From positions 69,566,001-69,630,000 of the forward strand of contig CM075352.1 in the NCBI GenBank assembly GCA_037693485.1: a stretch of DNA of 64,000 nt. Direction: 5' to 3'. The notes beneath the pieces are model-generated. The model did not search any database. It saw only the letters and a list, made by a program, of their open reading frames with translations, and was not told the origin of the DNA. The position numbers were made by a program, and so were the translations under genes. Of the stretch, positions 11,101 to 19,460 are shown piece by piece (within the stretch, counting starts at the first letter, position 1; the number at the start of each line of letters is the position of its first letter). This DNA is from Kitagawia praeruptora. Taxonomy: Eukaryota; Streptophyta; Magnoliopsida; Apiales; Apiaceae.

Positions 11101-11522
11101 ACTTCATTCTGATTTGCTGAATCCATGTCTGCAACAAAAATATCTGCCTTTCGAACTCCTCTCAAAGCCAGTGAGCCTTCCTTGATGTGAGTGATTGATA
11201 CACCTTTCTTGTTGAAGACAATTTCGTAACCTTTGTCACAGAATTGACTGATACTCAACAAATTGTGTTTTAATCCCTCAACATAGGAAATATCTTCAAT
11301 GATGACATTGCCAGTTTTCAGTTTGCCATATCCCTTTGTCACACCTATGCTGTCATCTCCAAAGGTAACATAAGGGCCAGCTTTCATAACCAACTCTGTA
11401 AGCAGGGACTTGTTTCCAGTCATATGCCTCGATGCTCCACTGTCTAGCACCCATATAACTTTATTTCTATTCTGCTTAATGCCCTGCAATGACAGATTGG
11501 TTAGACATTCTTCGGAACCCAA
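8169..11522 (-). CDS. pol: Copia pol polyprotein (protease, integrase, RT, RNase H)
   Basis: 1117 codons of open frame. Aspartic protease DSGAS at residues 27-31; GAG-pre-integrase and HHCC zinc site around 157-195 (HKKLSH ... CEACEMGK); integrase core with D near 222 (HMDLFG), D near 284 (RSDNGTEF) and E near 321 (QQNGVVERKNR); reverse transcriptase from about 640 with the catalytic YVDD near 800; RNase H near 960 (GYTDSDYAG) with AEAEY further on. All catalytic motifs are present, so the enzyme looks functional. It has no AUG of its own at the start and overlaps the gag frame by 22 nt in a different frame (-1 relative to gag), so it needs a frameshift or the copy has lost one base. Confidence 0.92.
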   Translation of the reverse strand: MGSEECLTNLSLQGIKQNRNKVIWVLDSGASRHMTGNKSLLTELVMKAGPYVTFGDDSIGVTKGYGKLKTGNVIIEDISYVEGLKHNLLSISQFCDKGYEIVFNKKGVSITHIKEGSLALRGVRKADIFVADMDSANQNEVTCFYSKASDDESWLWHKKLSHLNFKTMNALARRELVRDLPQMEFAPKGLCEACEMGKSKRASHKSKEISSITEPLQLLHMDLFGPVNVLSLSRKRYALVIVDDFSKYTWVFFAMTKDEVPFLIIDHITQIENVSTLTVKTIRSDNGTEFKNAVLNDFCVSKGIRRQYSAPRTPQQNGVVERKNRTLVEAARTLLYDSKLPLYFWAEAVSTVCYTQNRSLIIKDKEKTPCELINGRRPTIKYFHVFGAKCYVLIDDENLGKFAAKAREGIFVGYSTDVVAAYRVFLVNDRKVTESYNVRFDDTKLPSISRDSSEPKSLKFQNLDLEELEDEPELVVPLNVSSVREEPESSEQANSTRSGETSSVRTDNNSGGVNSSSRTTVQGSSRVDSSSVGAGTNSGGVSENNQSSQHHNSESHAESSRQFSRERVWNRDHPFELIIGDPDAGVTTRRTTRADLANICLYSGFLSKLEPKEIEEALGDADWVIAMQEELNQFERQKVWKLVPRPKNKSVIGARWVFRNKMDENGLVTRNKARLVAKGYSQREGIDYDETYAPVARLEAVRMFLAFAAHKNFKVFQMDVKSAFLNGELEEEVYLEQPPGFIDPELVDFVYLLFKSVYGLRQSPRCWYETLSVFLIESGFTRGVIDKTLFYKNVKNDLILVQVYVDDIIFGSSNERLCEKFAKLMQEKYEMSMMGELSFFLGLQISQRKDGIFICQSKYVRDLLKKYNLEDASAAKTPMATATKLDEDKSGKPVDITSYRGMIGSLLYLTASRPDIMFATCLCARFQADPRESHLIAVKKIFRYLKGTPNLGIWYPRDTGFNLIGYTDSDYAGCRIDRKSTSGACQFLGRRLVSWQSKKQHTISTSIAEAEYIAAGSCVAQILWMRNQLKDYGMEHKKIPIMCDNTSAIAITNNPVDHSRTKHIDIRYHFIREHVEEGTVELHFVPTMQQIADIFTKPLDEVTFNRLVGELGMLNTS

Positions 11523-13963
11523 ATTTGATTGGGCCCGGCTTTTCGATAAGATCGATAATCAACAGATTTAACAATAGGAGATGCACTTTTCTTAACATTA
11601 CTAGAGCTTTCGACTTTCTCCTTTCCTTTCTCAGACTTGACATGTTTGTCAGTCCTAGGTGAAGGTTTGTCACTCCTAACTTTAGGAGGACTGACAGTCT
11701 TGGCTCTCACATGCTTTTTCTTGATGTTTGAACTAGCAGCAGTATTTGAGCATGACTGGCTAGATGCATTCATTAAATTCACAAAAGTTTGCATGATGTT
11801 AAAATTGCATGGCATACAATTAGGTTGACCACACTGTGCATGATTCGGATGCAGATTATTCATTGTATGTGTGGCCGGCATGGCATGTGTAGCAGGAACA
11901 TTTATGTTAGCTTTACATGCATAAGAAAGATGTTCAGTAGATTTGCAGTGATAACATGCTTTCTTTATCCGTTCAGCCTTAACCTCTTTTATGCCTCTCT
12001 TCCCTTGTTGTTTAATAGCCTTAGCTCCTATTCCTGGTCTAGATTCATCTCTAGGGAAATTGATTTTAACTTGTTTGATAGGAGTTATAGGTTGTGCTTT
12101 CTGGCGATCTTCCATCTCAATCTCATATCTAGCTATCAATTCAGTCTCTTCTTCTTCTATTCTAGGAACAAGGTGTTTGTAGATGGGTTTGACAGAAGAT
12201 TTAAAAATGCTAGGAATTTCATTTTTGAGGTCACTGGAACTAGTGTCGATAGGTCTCTTCCCTTCTTTCTTAGAAAGGATAGAATAGTCAAGTCCTACAC
12301 CTACTCCAGTTATCTTCTTAAATATGTCATTATCTACATACACTTTACTAGCAGCTAGTTTGTAAGCTTCGCATTTAGTTTCTAACTTAGCTAGTTTGTC
12401 CCTAAGACATGCTTCTACTTCTTCCTTAAGGACGAGCTTGTGTTCCAAAGATTTAATAAAATCTCTTAGAGAAGTATCTACAGTGCAAGCCGCCTCTAAC
12501 TCTTCCACTTTTGCCTCAAGCATTCTGCTTTTGGCGACAAGTGTTTTCTGTTCCTTTTGAGAAGTGTCTAGGCTTTTGCACAACATATAGATCTCTTCGC
12601 TAAGAGCCCCGTTCTGTTCCTTATAATCATCAATGGACATTTCTACTTTAAGGGTTAGAACTGGTACCTCTGGTTCCTCTGATGTCTCAGCCATGAGCGC
12701 AAAGTTTGCTACATGCGTAACATCTTCCTCATCTGAATCATCCCAAGCTCTTCCTTCTGTTACTAATAAAGCTCTTTTTCCATGTTTTTCTTTCACCAGC
12801 GATTCATACTTGCTTTTGAGGGCTTCAAATGACTCTTTTGGATAAGTCTGTTTAGGCTTTTTGCAGTCCGAAGCAAAGTGTCCAGCTTCACCACAGTTAT
12901 AGCATTTGAACTTCATTTTGAAATCCAAGGGAGATTTGTAGCTGGTATTCTTGCCTTTACCTTGGTAGCCTGATGAACTACCACCACTCCTAGCAGCCCG
13001 ATAGTAAGATGAAGAATTTCTCTGTGGTCGGTTGCTCTTTCTGAATCTCATGTTGCTGAACTTCCTTGCCATGTATGCCACGACACTATCGTCCATGTTG
13101 TCCAGCTCTTCTTGGGTGAAGTAGTCATCATCACTGTTAGATGTGCACTCGTCATCATTATCAACTTGATGTGGTGCAAGTGATGATTTAGGCTTTGCTG
13201 CAACCATTGCCTTCTTAGACTCTTCCTCATCAGCAACTAATCCTGATGCAGTTTCTTTTCCTTTTGAATCATTGTCCCATGCTTGATCTTGAAGTGTCTC
13301 CAGCTCATAGGTCTTTAGAATTCCATAATATTCTTCCAGAGAAGTTGTATGCAAATCTCTGGTTTCTCTAATTGCGTAGACCCTATGTTCAATGCTCTTT
13401 GGCTGGTTCCTCAGATATCTCGTATTGGTCTCAACCATGGGGAGAGTAACACCTCTCAGATTCAAATCCAATACCAACTGACTGAATCTTAGATAGACGT
13501 CTGTTATTCCTTCTCCTTTTCTTATTCTGAAGGTGTCATACTCCATCTTGAGTATAAGTGTCTTGTTGCTTCTAACCTCTGCAGATCCTTCCATGACAAC
13601 TTCTATCTTGTCCCAAATCTTCTTTGCTGTAGTCAGACCTTTGACTATGTTGAACATTTCATGATCAAGGGATTCCATCAAGGTTTGTCGTACGGAAGTA
13701 TCATAAGCTATTTGCTCCTTGTCGGCCTCTGAAAAATCTGCTGCCTTTTTAGGCTCGGACCGAGCTGGTATAACCTCGCCTCCTTCTGTACGTGCAGGAA
13801 TAGCCACCATTGGAACAAATTTACCCTTGTCAAGGACTTCCAGATATTCAGGGTTAACTGTCTCCAAGTAGAGTCTCATTCTGAAAACCCACTCTTCATA
13901 GTGATCTCGGTTGAACATTGGGATCTTGAATGTATTTTTAGGAGCCATTTCAATTCTGGTCAC
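11501..13963 (-). CDS. gag: Copia Gag (capsid/nucleocapsid)
   Basis: 820 codons from Met at 13963; the Met at residue 6 (MAPKN) is an equally good start. The N-terminal 250 residues match the UBN2/gag-polypeptide type of copia Gag. A CCHC zinc knuckle (CYNCGEAGHFASDC) is near residue 352, a Glu/Lys-rich coiled coil at about 430-530, and a second variant knuckle (CYHCKSTEHLSYAC) near 668. Sirevirus Gags are long with C-terminal coiled coils, as here. It ends at TAA 11501-11503, exactly where homologues usually run on into protease, hence the frame break discussed under pol. Confidence 0.9.
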   Translation of the reverse strand: MTRIEMAPKNTFKIPMFNRDHYEEWVFRMRLYLETVNPEYLEVLDKGKFVPMVAIPARTEGGEVIPARSEPKKAADFSEADKEQIAYDTSVRQTLMESLDHEMFNIVKGLTTAKKIWDKIEVVMEGSAEVRSNKTLILKMEYDTFRIRKGEGITDVYLRFSQLVLDLNLRGVTLPMVETNTRYLRNQPKSIEHRVYAIRETRDLHTTSLEEYYGILKTYELETLQDQAWDNDSKGKETASGLVADEEESKKAMVAAKPKSSLAPHQVDNDDECTSNSDDDYFTQEELDNMDDSVVAYMARKFSNMRFRKSNRPQRNSSSYYRAARSGGSSSGYQGKGKNTSYKSPLDFKMKFKCYNCGEAGHFASDCKKPKQTYPKESFEALKSKYESLVKEKHGKRALLVTEGRAWDDSDEEDVTHVANFALMAETSEEPEVPVLTLKVEMSIDDYKEQNGALSEEIYMLCKSLDTSQKEQKTLVAKSRMLEAKVEELEAACTVDTSLRDFIKSLEHKLVLKEEVEACLRDKLAKLETKCEAYKLAASKVYVDNDIFKKITGVGVGLDYSILSKKEGKRPIDTSSSDLKNEIPSIFKSSVKPIYKHLVPRIEEEETELIARYEIEMEDRQKAQPITPIKQVKINFPRDESRPGIGAKAIKQQGKRGIKEVKAERIKKACYHCKSTEHLSYACKANINVPATHAMPATHTMNNLHPNHAQCGQPNCMPCNFNIMQTFVNLMNASSQSCSNTAASSNIKKKHVRAKTVSPPKVRSDKPSPRTDKHVKSEKGKEKVESSSNVKKSASPIVKSVDYRSYRKAGPNQIWVPKNV

Positions 13964-14632
13964 TAAAAAGTTTCTAAGTACCCAAGACTAGGCTAAGTAG
14001 AATATATATGTAGAACTTCTGCCAAGTCGAAATTTCTCTAAGTAGAAATTTTGCTCAAATCGAACTTCACCAAGTAGAAATTGTCCAAGTCGAAATTCTA
14101 TGTAGAAAATCTCAAGTAGAAATTCTATGTAGAACTTTTGTCCTTAGAATAAATTTTCTGCAGATTACTTTAATATTGAATAAACAATATTATCTCTTTA
14201 ACACCTTTTTGACTTTGATGCTTTACTCACCTAACCCACCTAACCCACATGCTAGGTACTGATTATGTCTTGTACACTTTCGGCCGTGAATAATGCAAAT
14301 CAAAAAAATCCAAAAACACCTTTTTATTCTTTTACTATTTATCTGTTTGAAAAGGAGATCAAAAAGTTGTTGGGTTGTCTTCTTTGATAAGAACAGATGA
14401 TGAACACTCAAGAACACCAAATATCAATGAACCCAGATTAATTCACAAAAATTAATTAACATACACCCAAGCTAAATAATCACACCTGGAGTATTTAAAT
14501 AATTTTTCGGATGAGTTTTCACTACCAACGAATTAAAGCACACTTTTCGAGAAAATGAAAAGTAGATCTAGAAAATGAAAACTCACGATTCTTCTACCAA
14601 CCACAAGGATCTATGTTTTGTATGTTAAACAT
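13964..14632 (-). other. Leader of young copia element
   Basis: Untranslated region between primer site and gag. 13985-14150 holds about eight copies of short related units (AAGTAGAAATT, AAGTCGAAATT, ATGTAGAAC), matching the theme of the 7.2-7.75 kb array. The rest (14150-14630) is AT-rich with no recognised feature. Confidence 0.6.
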
Positions 14633-14646
14633 CCGCTCTGATACCA
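14633..14646 (-). promoter_or_regulatory. Primer binding site, tRNA-iMet
   Basis: Minus strand TGGTATCAGAGCGG, two bases inside the 5' LTR. The first 12 bases are the standard complement of initiator tRNA-Met used by plant copia elements. Confidence 0.92.
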
Positions 14647-14648
14647 AT

Positions 14649-15704
14649 TGTTAGGTCCAAATGTGTTGTAGAGGGGGGGTGAATACAACTTTTCGAATAT
14701 GAGAAGCAATAAATACGATGCAATAAATGAACACGCAGATTCAAGGAATATATTTCTTATATATAACTTGAAATGGTTGCTACAACATTCATTACAAAGT
14801 ATAACAGAAGTTCAGAGAGAAGTGAATGATACTAAGCTCTGTGAATGCACTCTCTCTCTTTTTCTTGTGTTTTCCTCAAATATTGCTAACTGAAATAAAA
14901 CATTGCACAAGTACTTCTATTTATACTACATGTAATCTATGTCCTGTAGTCTTCAAAGACTAAGATATATGTGGCCCAATGATGTCCACATAAATCTTGC
15001 CTTATCTTAAAAGCTTGGAAATCTGCCAATCAGAAGATGCCATGTGTCATGTTGAAGCTGCACTCTAAGTAGAACTTCTACTTGAGAATTTCTACTTAGC
15101 CATCTCGAATTTCTAAGTAGAACTTCTACTTAGAAATATTCTACTTGGTCATCTAGAATATTTAGTACTTAGAAAATATTCTGGTCTTCAACTTGAAACT
15201 TCAATGCACATCTTGAACTTGTGATATCTTCATGTCTTCTTTATTCTTCAGCAAGCTCTTGAACATGGATCTTTATTACTGACATAAACTTGCTATCAAT
15301 GTCCTGACACTTGATGCACTGGTCTGGTTCATAAGTGACTAGTCTTGATAGTATTTCTGCTTCTTGAATAAATTACCATATTCACTTAGTAACTTGGCTT
15401 TCCAATGTTCGCTTTCCTTCTTGTTCACTTGAAATCAATTGGTCTTGTTGATACTGATAGTTATGATCTTGATTCTCGATTTCTCAAATCACTGAGGCAT
15501 GAACAACTTTGACTTGAACTTCTCTCAATGATTTCTTCTTGGCTTGATCATAGTTAACATGTTCAATTGTATCAATTACCTTGTCTTCATATAGTGTTGA
15601 TTTCTTGTGACTTCTTGTTCTTGATTGTCTTCTGGTTAAGTATCTTTTCCTTTAATTGAGTTACATTAGTTATAGTGTTACAAGTTTATACACTCTGCCT
15701 TTCA
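14649..15704 (-). repeat. 5' LTR of young copia element
   Basis: 1056 bp, same length as the 3' LTR and about 99.6 percent identical by eye. It is adjacent to the primer site on the inside and the TTGCT duplication (15705-15709) on the outside. TATA box at 14917-14925 (minus). Confidence 0.93.
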
Positions 15705-16416
15705 TTGCTTCAACATTAATACACTTGAAGGTGCAGAAATCATCTAGAACACTAATTGATAGGTCCTATAATCTGGTCTCCAAGTTGTCATAGTCAGTTT
15801 TGATTCCTGCCAATCTTCTAGATGTGATCAATCACCATCAGTGGTGTCTTGTCTTCAGATTGTCTAAACAACAACTTGTTTATTGAGAGAAATCATCAGT
15901 CATCACCACTAAAGTATATTTTTCTTGATGTAGAACTTCTGTGTGATGCTTCTTTGACTTCCCTTTATGACATGCCTCATAATTTCATTTTGCTTAAATT
16001 CTAGATGAGGCAGTCTCCTTTACTGATTCAATTTCCAGGAAAGAATCTCTTGATTTGACATTCAGGTGAGAGAGCTCCTTATATCATAGCTGAACTATTG
16101 TCTGATGAAGCTTTAGATTAGACATGTTGACTTCACCTTTGACTGAGATTCCATGTTAGCTACAGATAAGTTCACTTTCCTTAATCCTCGAACAGTAAGC
16201 TTTTTATCTTCTAAAAGATGCTTTATTAATGACAACATTCTTAGCTATTGAATAGCCTTGTCCCTGGGTCATACCCTTGCTGTTATCTCCAAGGGATGCC
16301 ACTTGGCTAGATACCTTCACCACTCTTGACAGTAGGGCTCTATCTTCGGTCATATGCCTTGAACATCCACTGTCCAGAATCCACATAACACGATTTACCT
16401 GTTACACACCCTGCAA
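15705..16416 (-). pseudogene. Old Ty1/copia element, 5' part (protease-integrase)
   Basis: Continues the degenerate copia copy from 1-1136. At 16204-16386 the minus strand still reads a copia protease start (WILDSGCSRHMT, active site DSG). Left of it (15720-16200) are frameshifted integrase sequences alignable in DNA to 10800-11300 of the young element. It is cut at 16417 by a CACTA-type end. No gag or 5' LTR is visible. Confidence 0.75.
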
Positions 16417-16682
16417 CACTACACCACAAATGGTCTATGGCAACACCCAAAATAAGTGTTAAAAATGCTGAAAAATGTTACCATAGGATTTAAGGCAACA
16501 CTTTGGTCAATTTTGAAGGTGTTGGGAATTTGCATGTGGGCTTAGAGGTTAAGCCAACACGTTTTGTCAAAACTATGGCAACATCAACATCATGTTGCCT
16601 TAGGCACTTATGCCAATATTTCGTACAAAATAACAACACTATTTTCGGTGTTGGCATAAAATCTATGGCAACACTATGTACT
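16417..16682 (+). mobile_element. CACTA-type transposon end with subterminal repeats (left part)
   Basis: Starts CACTACACCACAAATGG inside the old copia protease leader. Subterminal motifs recur in both orientations: TATGGCAACAC, AAGGCAACAC, GTGTTGG, GTTGCCTTAG. This is the usual design of CACTA ends, where the transposase binds. It is interrupted at 16683 by gypsy element A; the same style of repeat resumes at 35633. The opposite TIR was not found in the window. Confidence 0.65.
16678..16682. repeat. Target-site duplication GTACT of gypsy element A (left)
   Basis: GTACT precedes the TG of the first LTR and recurs at 35628-35632 directly after the end of the second LTR, almost 19 kb away. This shows that everything between belongs to one nest. 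Confidence 0.93.
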
Positions 16683-18236
16683 TGATAAGTGGAGTTTATA
16701 TCCACTTGGAGCGTTCCATATCGGCTTAAATTGATTGTCTTGGACTCAAGTTTGTGGTGGTTTTGATGTGTTTTGTTTAGTTGTGCAGATTTACGAGAAT
16801 GTTGATTAAGGTTGATGCTTCTATCGTTTTTGGAGAATAAATTGATTAAAATTCGGATTTCTGAGACGGTTGCGCAGTCTACACTGTTTTGGACATATCT
16901 GGAGTTCTAGAAGTCCATTTTCAGCGATCTTACTACCCACGCGAAGCTTGGGAGATTTTCTATAATAGGGGACAGGTGTTGCATGAGCAGGTTGCGCATG
17001 GTGGGCGCAGGCTGCGCGACAAACAGACTGATGGGCGCAGGTTGCACGCGCGCGGTGCTGAAAAATTACAGTTTTTACTATTTTGGCCATATCTTGAGTT
17101 CTACAACTCCGTTTGAGGCCCGTAAGCAGTCCACGCGAAGCTAACGAGATTCTCTATCATTCTAAAGTGGTCCAGATGTCCAATTACTACTGGAACGGTC
17201 CCGAAATACTGAAGAAAAGTCAGCTACGAATTTTCCTTAAAAACAGAATCAGTTTAGGAAACGTATTTTGTAGAAATTCTATTTTAACTCTATTTTGGGT
17301 ATTTTCTTGCTGGGCAAGAATTATAGAGCCTATATAAACACATCCAACCTTTGTAATTTGTATCATTAGGAGTAGAACCATTACATATCAATTACTTAGG
17401 TTTATTTGTATATTTTTATACTTTGTTTTTATCATGGTTTCATCAGATCCCATGATGACGAGAGGTTCAATTATGAACTAATCGTTGTCATGGGATTCTA
17501 ACGGAGTTATTTATAAAGCTTTAGTATCTTGATGCTTTACAGATCTGTGTGTGATGTATATTTGATATCCTCGTATGGTTGTGCTTATTGAATTTAGATG
17601 CGTAGCTAACATCTAATTTGTTAATCTCTTGTGAAGCGGGAGTGGATCTTGAGATTTAGAACTTGCCATGCTAGCATAGGATAGGTTGATGTTTTAACAT
17701 CATGATTTGTGGTGTAAATAGAGATATTATGCTGCCCTATGTGATCTTAATAGACAACTTGTTCTTCAACCGTTATGTTTTCAAATCTTATAGACATATA
17801 GGGTCTAAGCATAATTGGTGTCTATTCATCTTCTATCTCTTTTGTGGATGTATGTTTAGTTTAGTATGCGTATGCTGACAGGTAGCGTATACTTGTTTCG
17901 TGTTGTCCGATCAGATATCATAACCATTGCATATAGTGATTAAAGGCGTCAGATCTAAGCAAAGTATTTAATGAAGTTAGGATTCCATGGTTTCTCTTGT
18001 AGTAGTAATTCAATTCCAATTCTCGTTAGTTAGTTAATTCTTAGTTTGTTAATTTACATATTAGTTAATTTAGTTAATTAAAACCAAATCTTGTTATTTG
18101 TCTTAGCAGTGAATCAAAACCATACATTGTTGCATAGGTACAATACTGAATTAAAAACCAGATCTCGGTGGGAACGAACTTAACTTTATTCTATATTACT
18201 TGTGACCACGTACGCTTGCGTGATTTAGTGCAAATA
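16683..18236 (+). repeat. 5' LTR of gypsy element A
   Basis: Starts TGATAAGTGGAG. Its first 25 bases hold a perfect 7-bp inverted repeat (AAGTGGA / TCCACTT). Two diverged copies of an 80-bp module (16887-16966 and 17081-17161, each opening TTTTGGMCATATCT) bracket a GC-rich cassette with repeats of GGGCGCAGGYTGC. TATA box at 17331-17337. Ends GTGCAAATA where relatives end GTGCAAACA. Confidence 0.9.
17331..17337 (+). promoter_or_regulatory. TATA box in gypsy LTR
   Basis: TATATAAAC-type box about 650 bp into the LTR, in the context GAGCCTATATAAACACATCC, conserved in the other LTRs of the family. Likely U3/R promoter. Confidence 0.55.
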
Positions 18237-18242
18237 AGTTTT

Positions 18243-18259
18243 TGGCGCCGCTGCCGGGG
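18243..18259 (+). promoter_or_regulatory. Primer binding site, tRNA-Asp type (element A)
   Basis: TGGCGCCGCTGCCGGGG six bases after the LTR. It matches the 3' end of plant tRNA-Asp except for one base (C for T at position 9), a mismatch shared by all four gypsy elements here. Confidence 0.85.
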
Positions 18260-18454
18260 ATCATCAGTGTTTTATTTTTGGTTTATGTGCTTGTCAATAG
18301 TGGTCGTTAGAGTTCACTGACTCGGATTTTTTTTCTTATCTATCTTGTTTAGTTTGGTGTGTTTCAGGTACTTGAGTGTGTGAAGATGGCATGCGAGGAG
18401 TTGCATTTGTGGGCATATTCGAGGACATCCATGCCTCAGCAATGTGAGTAGTGT

Positions 18455-19303
18455 TTGGGCGTTCATGATCCCTCACAGTATTGTTACTACGAAGGAGTTG
18501 ATCCATATGTCACTTATGAGGAACAACCATATTTTCAATATCATCCTCAACAGTACCAGCAAGATGTTCCAGATATGTCATATTTCTTTGGTAGTGAAGA
18601 ATTTCAACATCAGCAACCTACTCCTACTTTTCAGTCAGATGAGGTTGATGCTATGGAGGAGATTAGGATGCTTGCAAAGAGTTATGAGAAGTCTATCAAA
18701 TCTATGGGGACACTAATTGCTCAAGTTTTGAGTGCCTGGGAACAAGAGAAACATCAATTCATACTAGAGGCAACACCAGAGAATAACGGTGACTTGGAGC
18801 AAGGTACTGCATGCTTAATTGAGGAAGACAAATTCCAAGGTGAGGTGAGCATTCGCAAGCCATGTGAGGAATTTGATCATGTTAGGATGGTGGATGATTT
18901 GGAAAGGGCACTATTTGGGACAGACACTGCTGAGCTGCACAAATTTCAAAAATTGGTATGTGCATACCAAGAGGTTGATGAACATGGGAAAGATGCAGGT
19001 CTTCTACTTGTCTCAGAGTTTAAAGATGGAGGTATCGCATTAGAGCCAATAGAGGAAGTTCTCTTTGAGGAACCAAAGGCTTCACCAACTTACATTTACC
19101 CTCCTCCATTATATTCAAGCGAAGCCCGCGAATGTGTGTTGTTCTACAAATTGACAGATTTTGGGTCAACAGATGAAGGCATTGGAATAGGACATAGTTG
19201 TTACATGAATAGGCCAAGCGAGGAGAAAGGGCAGAAAGTGTGCCGCCGTGATGACGATGAAGTCTCGCGAAGAGATGACCAGGCCAACTATTATCATCCA
19301 TAA
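18455..19303 (+). CDS. Gag-derived ORF of element A (knuckle and coiled-coil remnant)
   Basis: 282 codons; the open frame begins after a TAG (18449-18451) and there is no certain ATG start (first Met of the conserved part at about 18578). It opens with half of a zinc-knuckle-like motif (CLGVHDPSQYC), then an aromatic/acidic stretch, a coiled coil at about residues 65-105, a conserved EEFDHVRMVDDLERALFG block near 145-160, and a IYPPPL motif near 225. The ORF is about 85-90 percent identical to that of E5 (52068-53084). It lacks the capsid domain and protease of E3. The function is unknown. It may be a pseudogene relic or a small RNA-binding product. Confidence 0.6.
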   Translation: MGVHDPSQYCYYEGVDPYVTYEEQPYFQYHPQQYQQDVPDMSYFFGSEEFQHQQPTPTFQSDEVDAMEEIRMLAKSYEKSIKSMGTLIAQVLSAWEQEKHQFILEATPENNGDLEQGTACLIEEDKFQGEVSIRKPCEEFDHVRMVDDLERALFGTDTAELHKFQKLVCAYQEVDEHGKDAGLLLVSEFKDGGIALEPIEEVLFEEPKASPTYIYPPPLYSSEARECVLFYKLTDFGSTDEGIGIGHSCYMNRPSEEKGQKVCRRDDDEVSRRDDQANYYHP

Positions 19304-19317
19304 TGGAGGCTTGGAAG

Positions 19318-19339
19318 TAACGTCAAGCTATTGACGTTA
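19318..19339 (+). promoter_or_regulatory. RNA hairpin 1 after gag ORF stop (element A)
   Basis: Perfect 9-bp stem TAACGTCAA/TTGACGTTA with loop GCTA, 14 nt after the TAA stop (19301-19303). The counterpart in E3 has loop ACTA, in E5 GCTA, and in E4 a shorter stem with a compensatory change. Confidence 0.7.
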
Positions 19340-19350
19340 AAGAAGCGTTT

Positions 19351-19368
19351 CGTGGGAGGCAACCCACG
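19351..19368 (+). promoter_or_regulatory. RNA hairpin 2 after gag ORF stop (element A)
   Basis: 6-bp stem CGTGGG/CCCACG with loop AGGCAA, 11 nt after hairpin 1. The loop is invariant in the four elements while the stem covaries (CTTGGG/CCCAAG in E5; G-U wobble in E4). Confidence 0.7.
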
Positions 19369-19447
19369 CTTTTTGGCATTTTTATTTAGGTATGTTTCCT
19401 ACTTTCCCTTGTATTACTTTCCATTCAATGCGGACATTGAATCTTTC

Positions 19448-19460
19448 AAGTTTGGGGGTG
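19448..19460 (+). promoter_or_regulatory. Internal second polypurine tract (element A)
   Basis: AAGTTTGGGGGTG, identical to the 3' PPT at 21178-21190 and preceded by a similar GGACATTGA box. It lies 1.7 kb upstream of the 3' LTR. Confidence 0.6.

Larger units (their letters stand above)
1137..15704 (-). mobile_element. Complete Sirevirus-like Ty1/copia retrotransposon, 14.6 kb
   Basis: Order in sense (minus) direction: 5' LTR 15704-14649, tRNA-iMet primer site, leader, gag, pol in the order protease-integrase-RT-RNase H (copia order), a repeat-rich spacer, a very long third reading frame broken into four pieces, polypurine tract, 3' LTR 2192-1137. The LTRs are both 1056 bp, start TG, end CA and differ at about four sites by eye. 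With a clean TTGCT duplication this indicates recent insertion. The extra ORF after pol and the palindromic spacer repeats fit the Sirevirus genus. Genus placement is an inference from layout, not from a tree. Confidence 0.9.
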
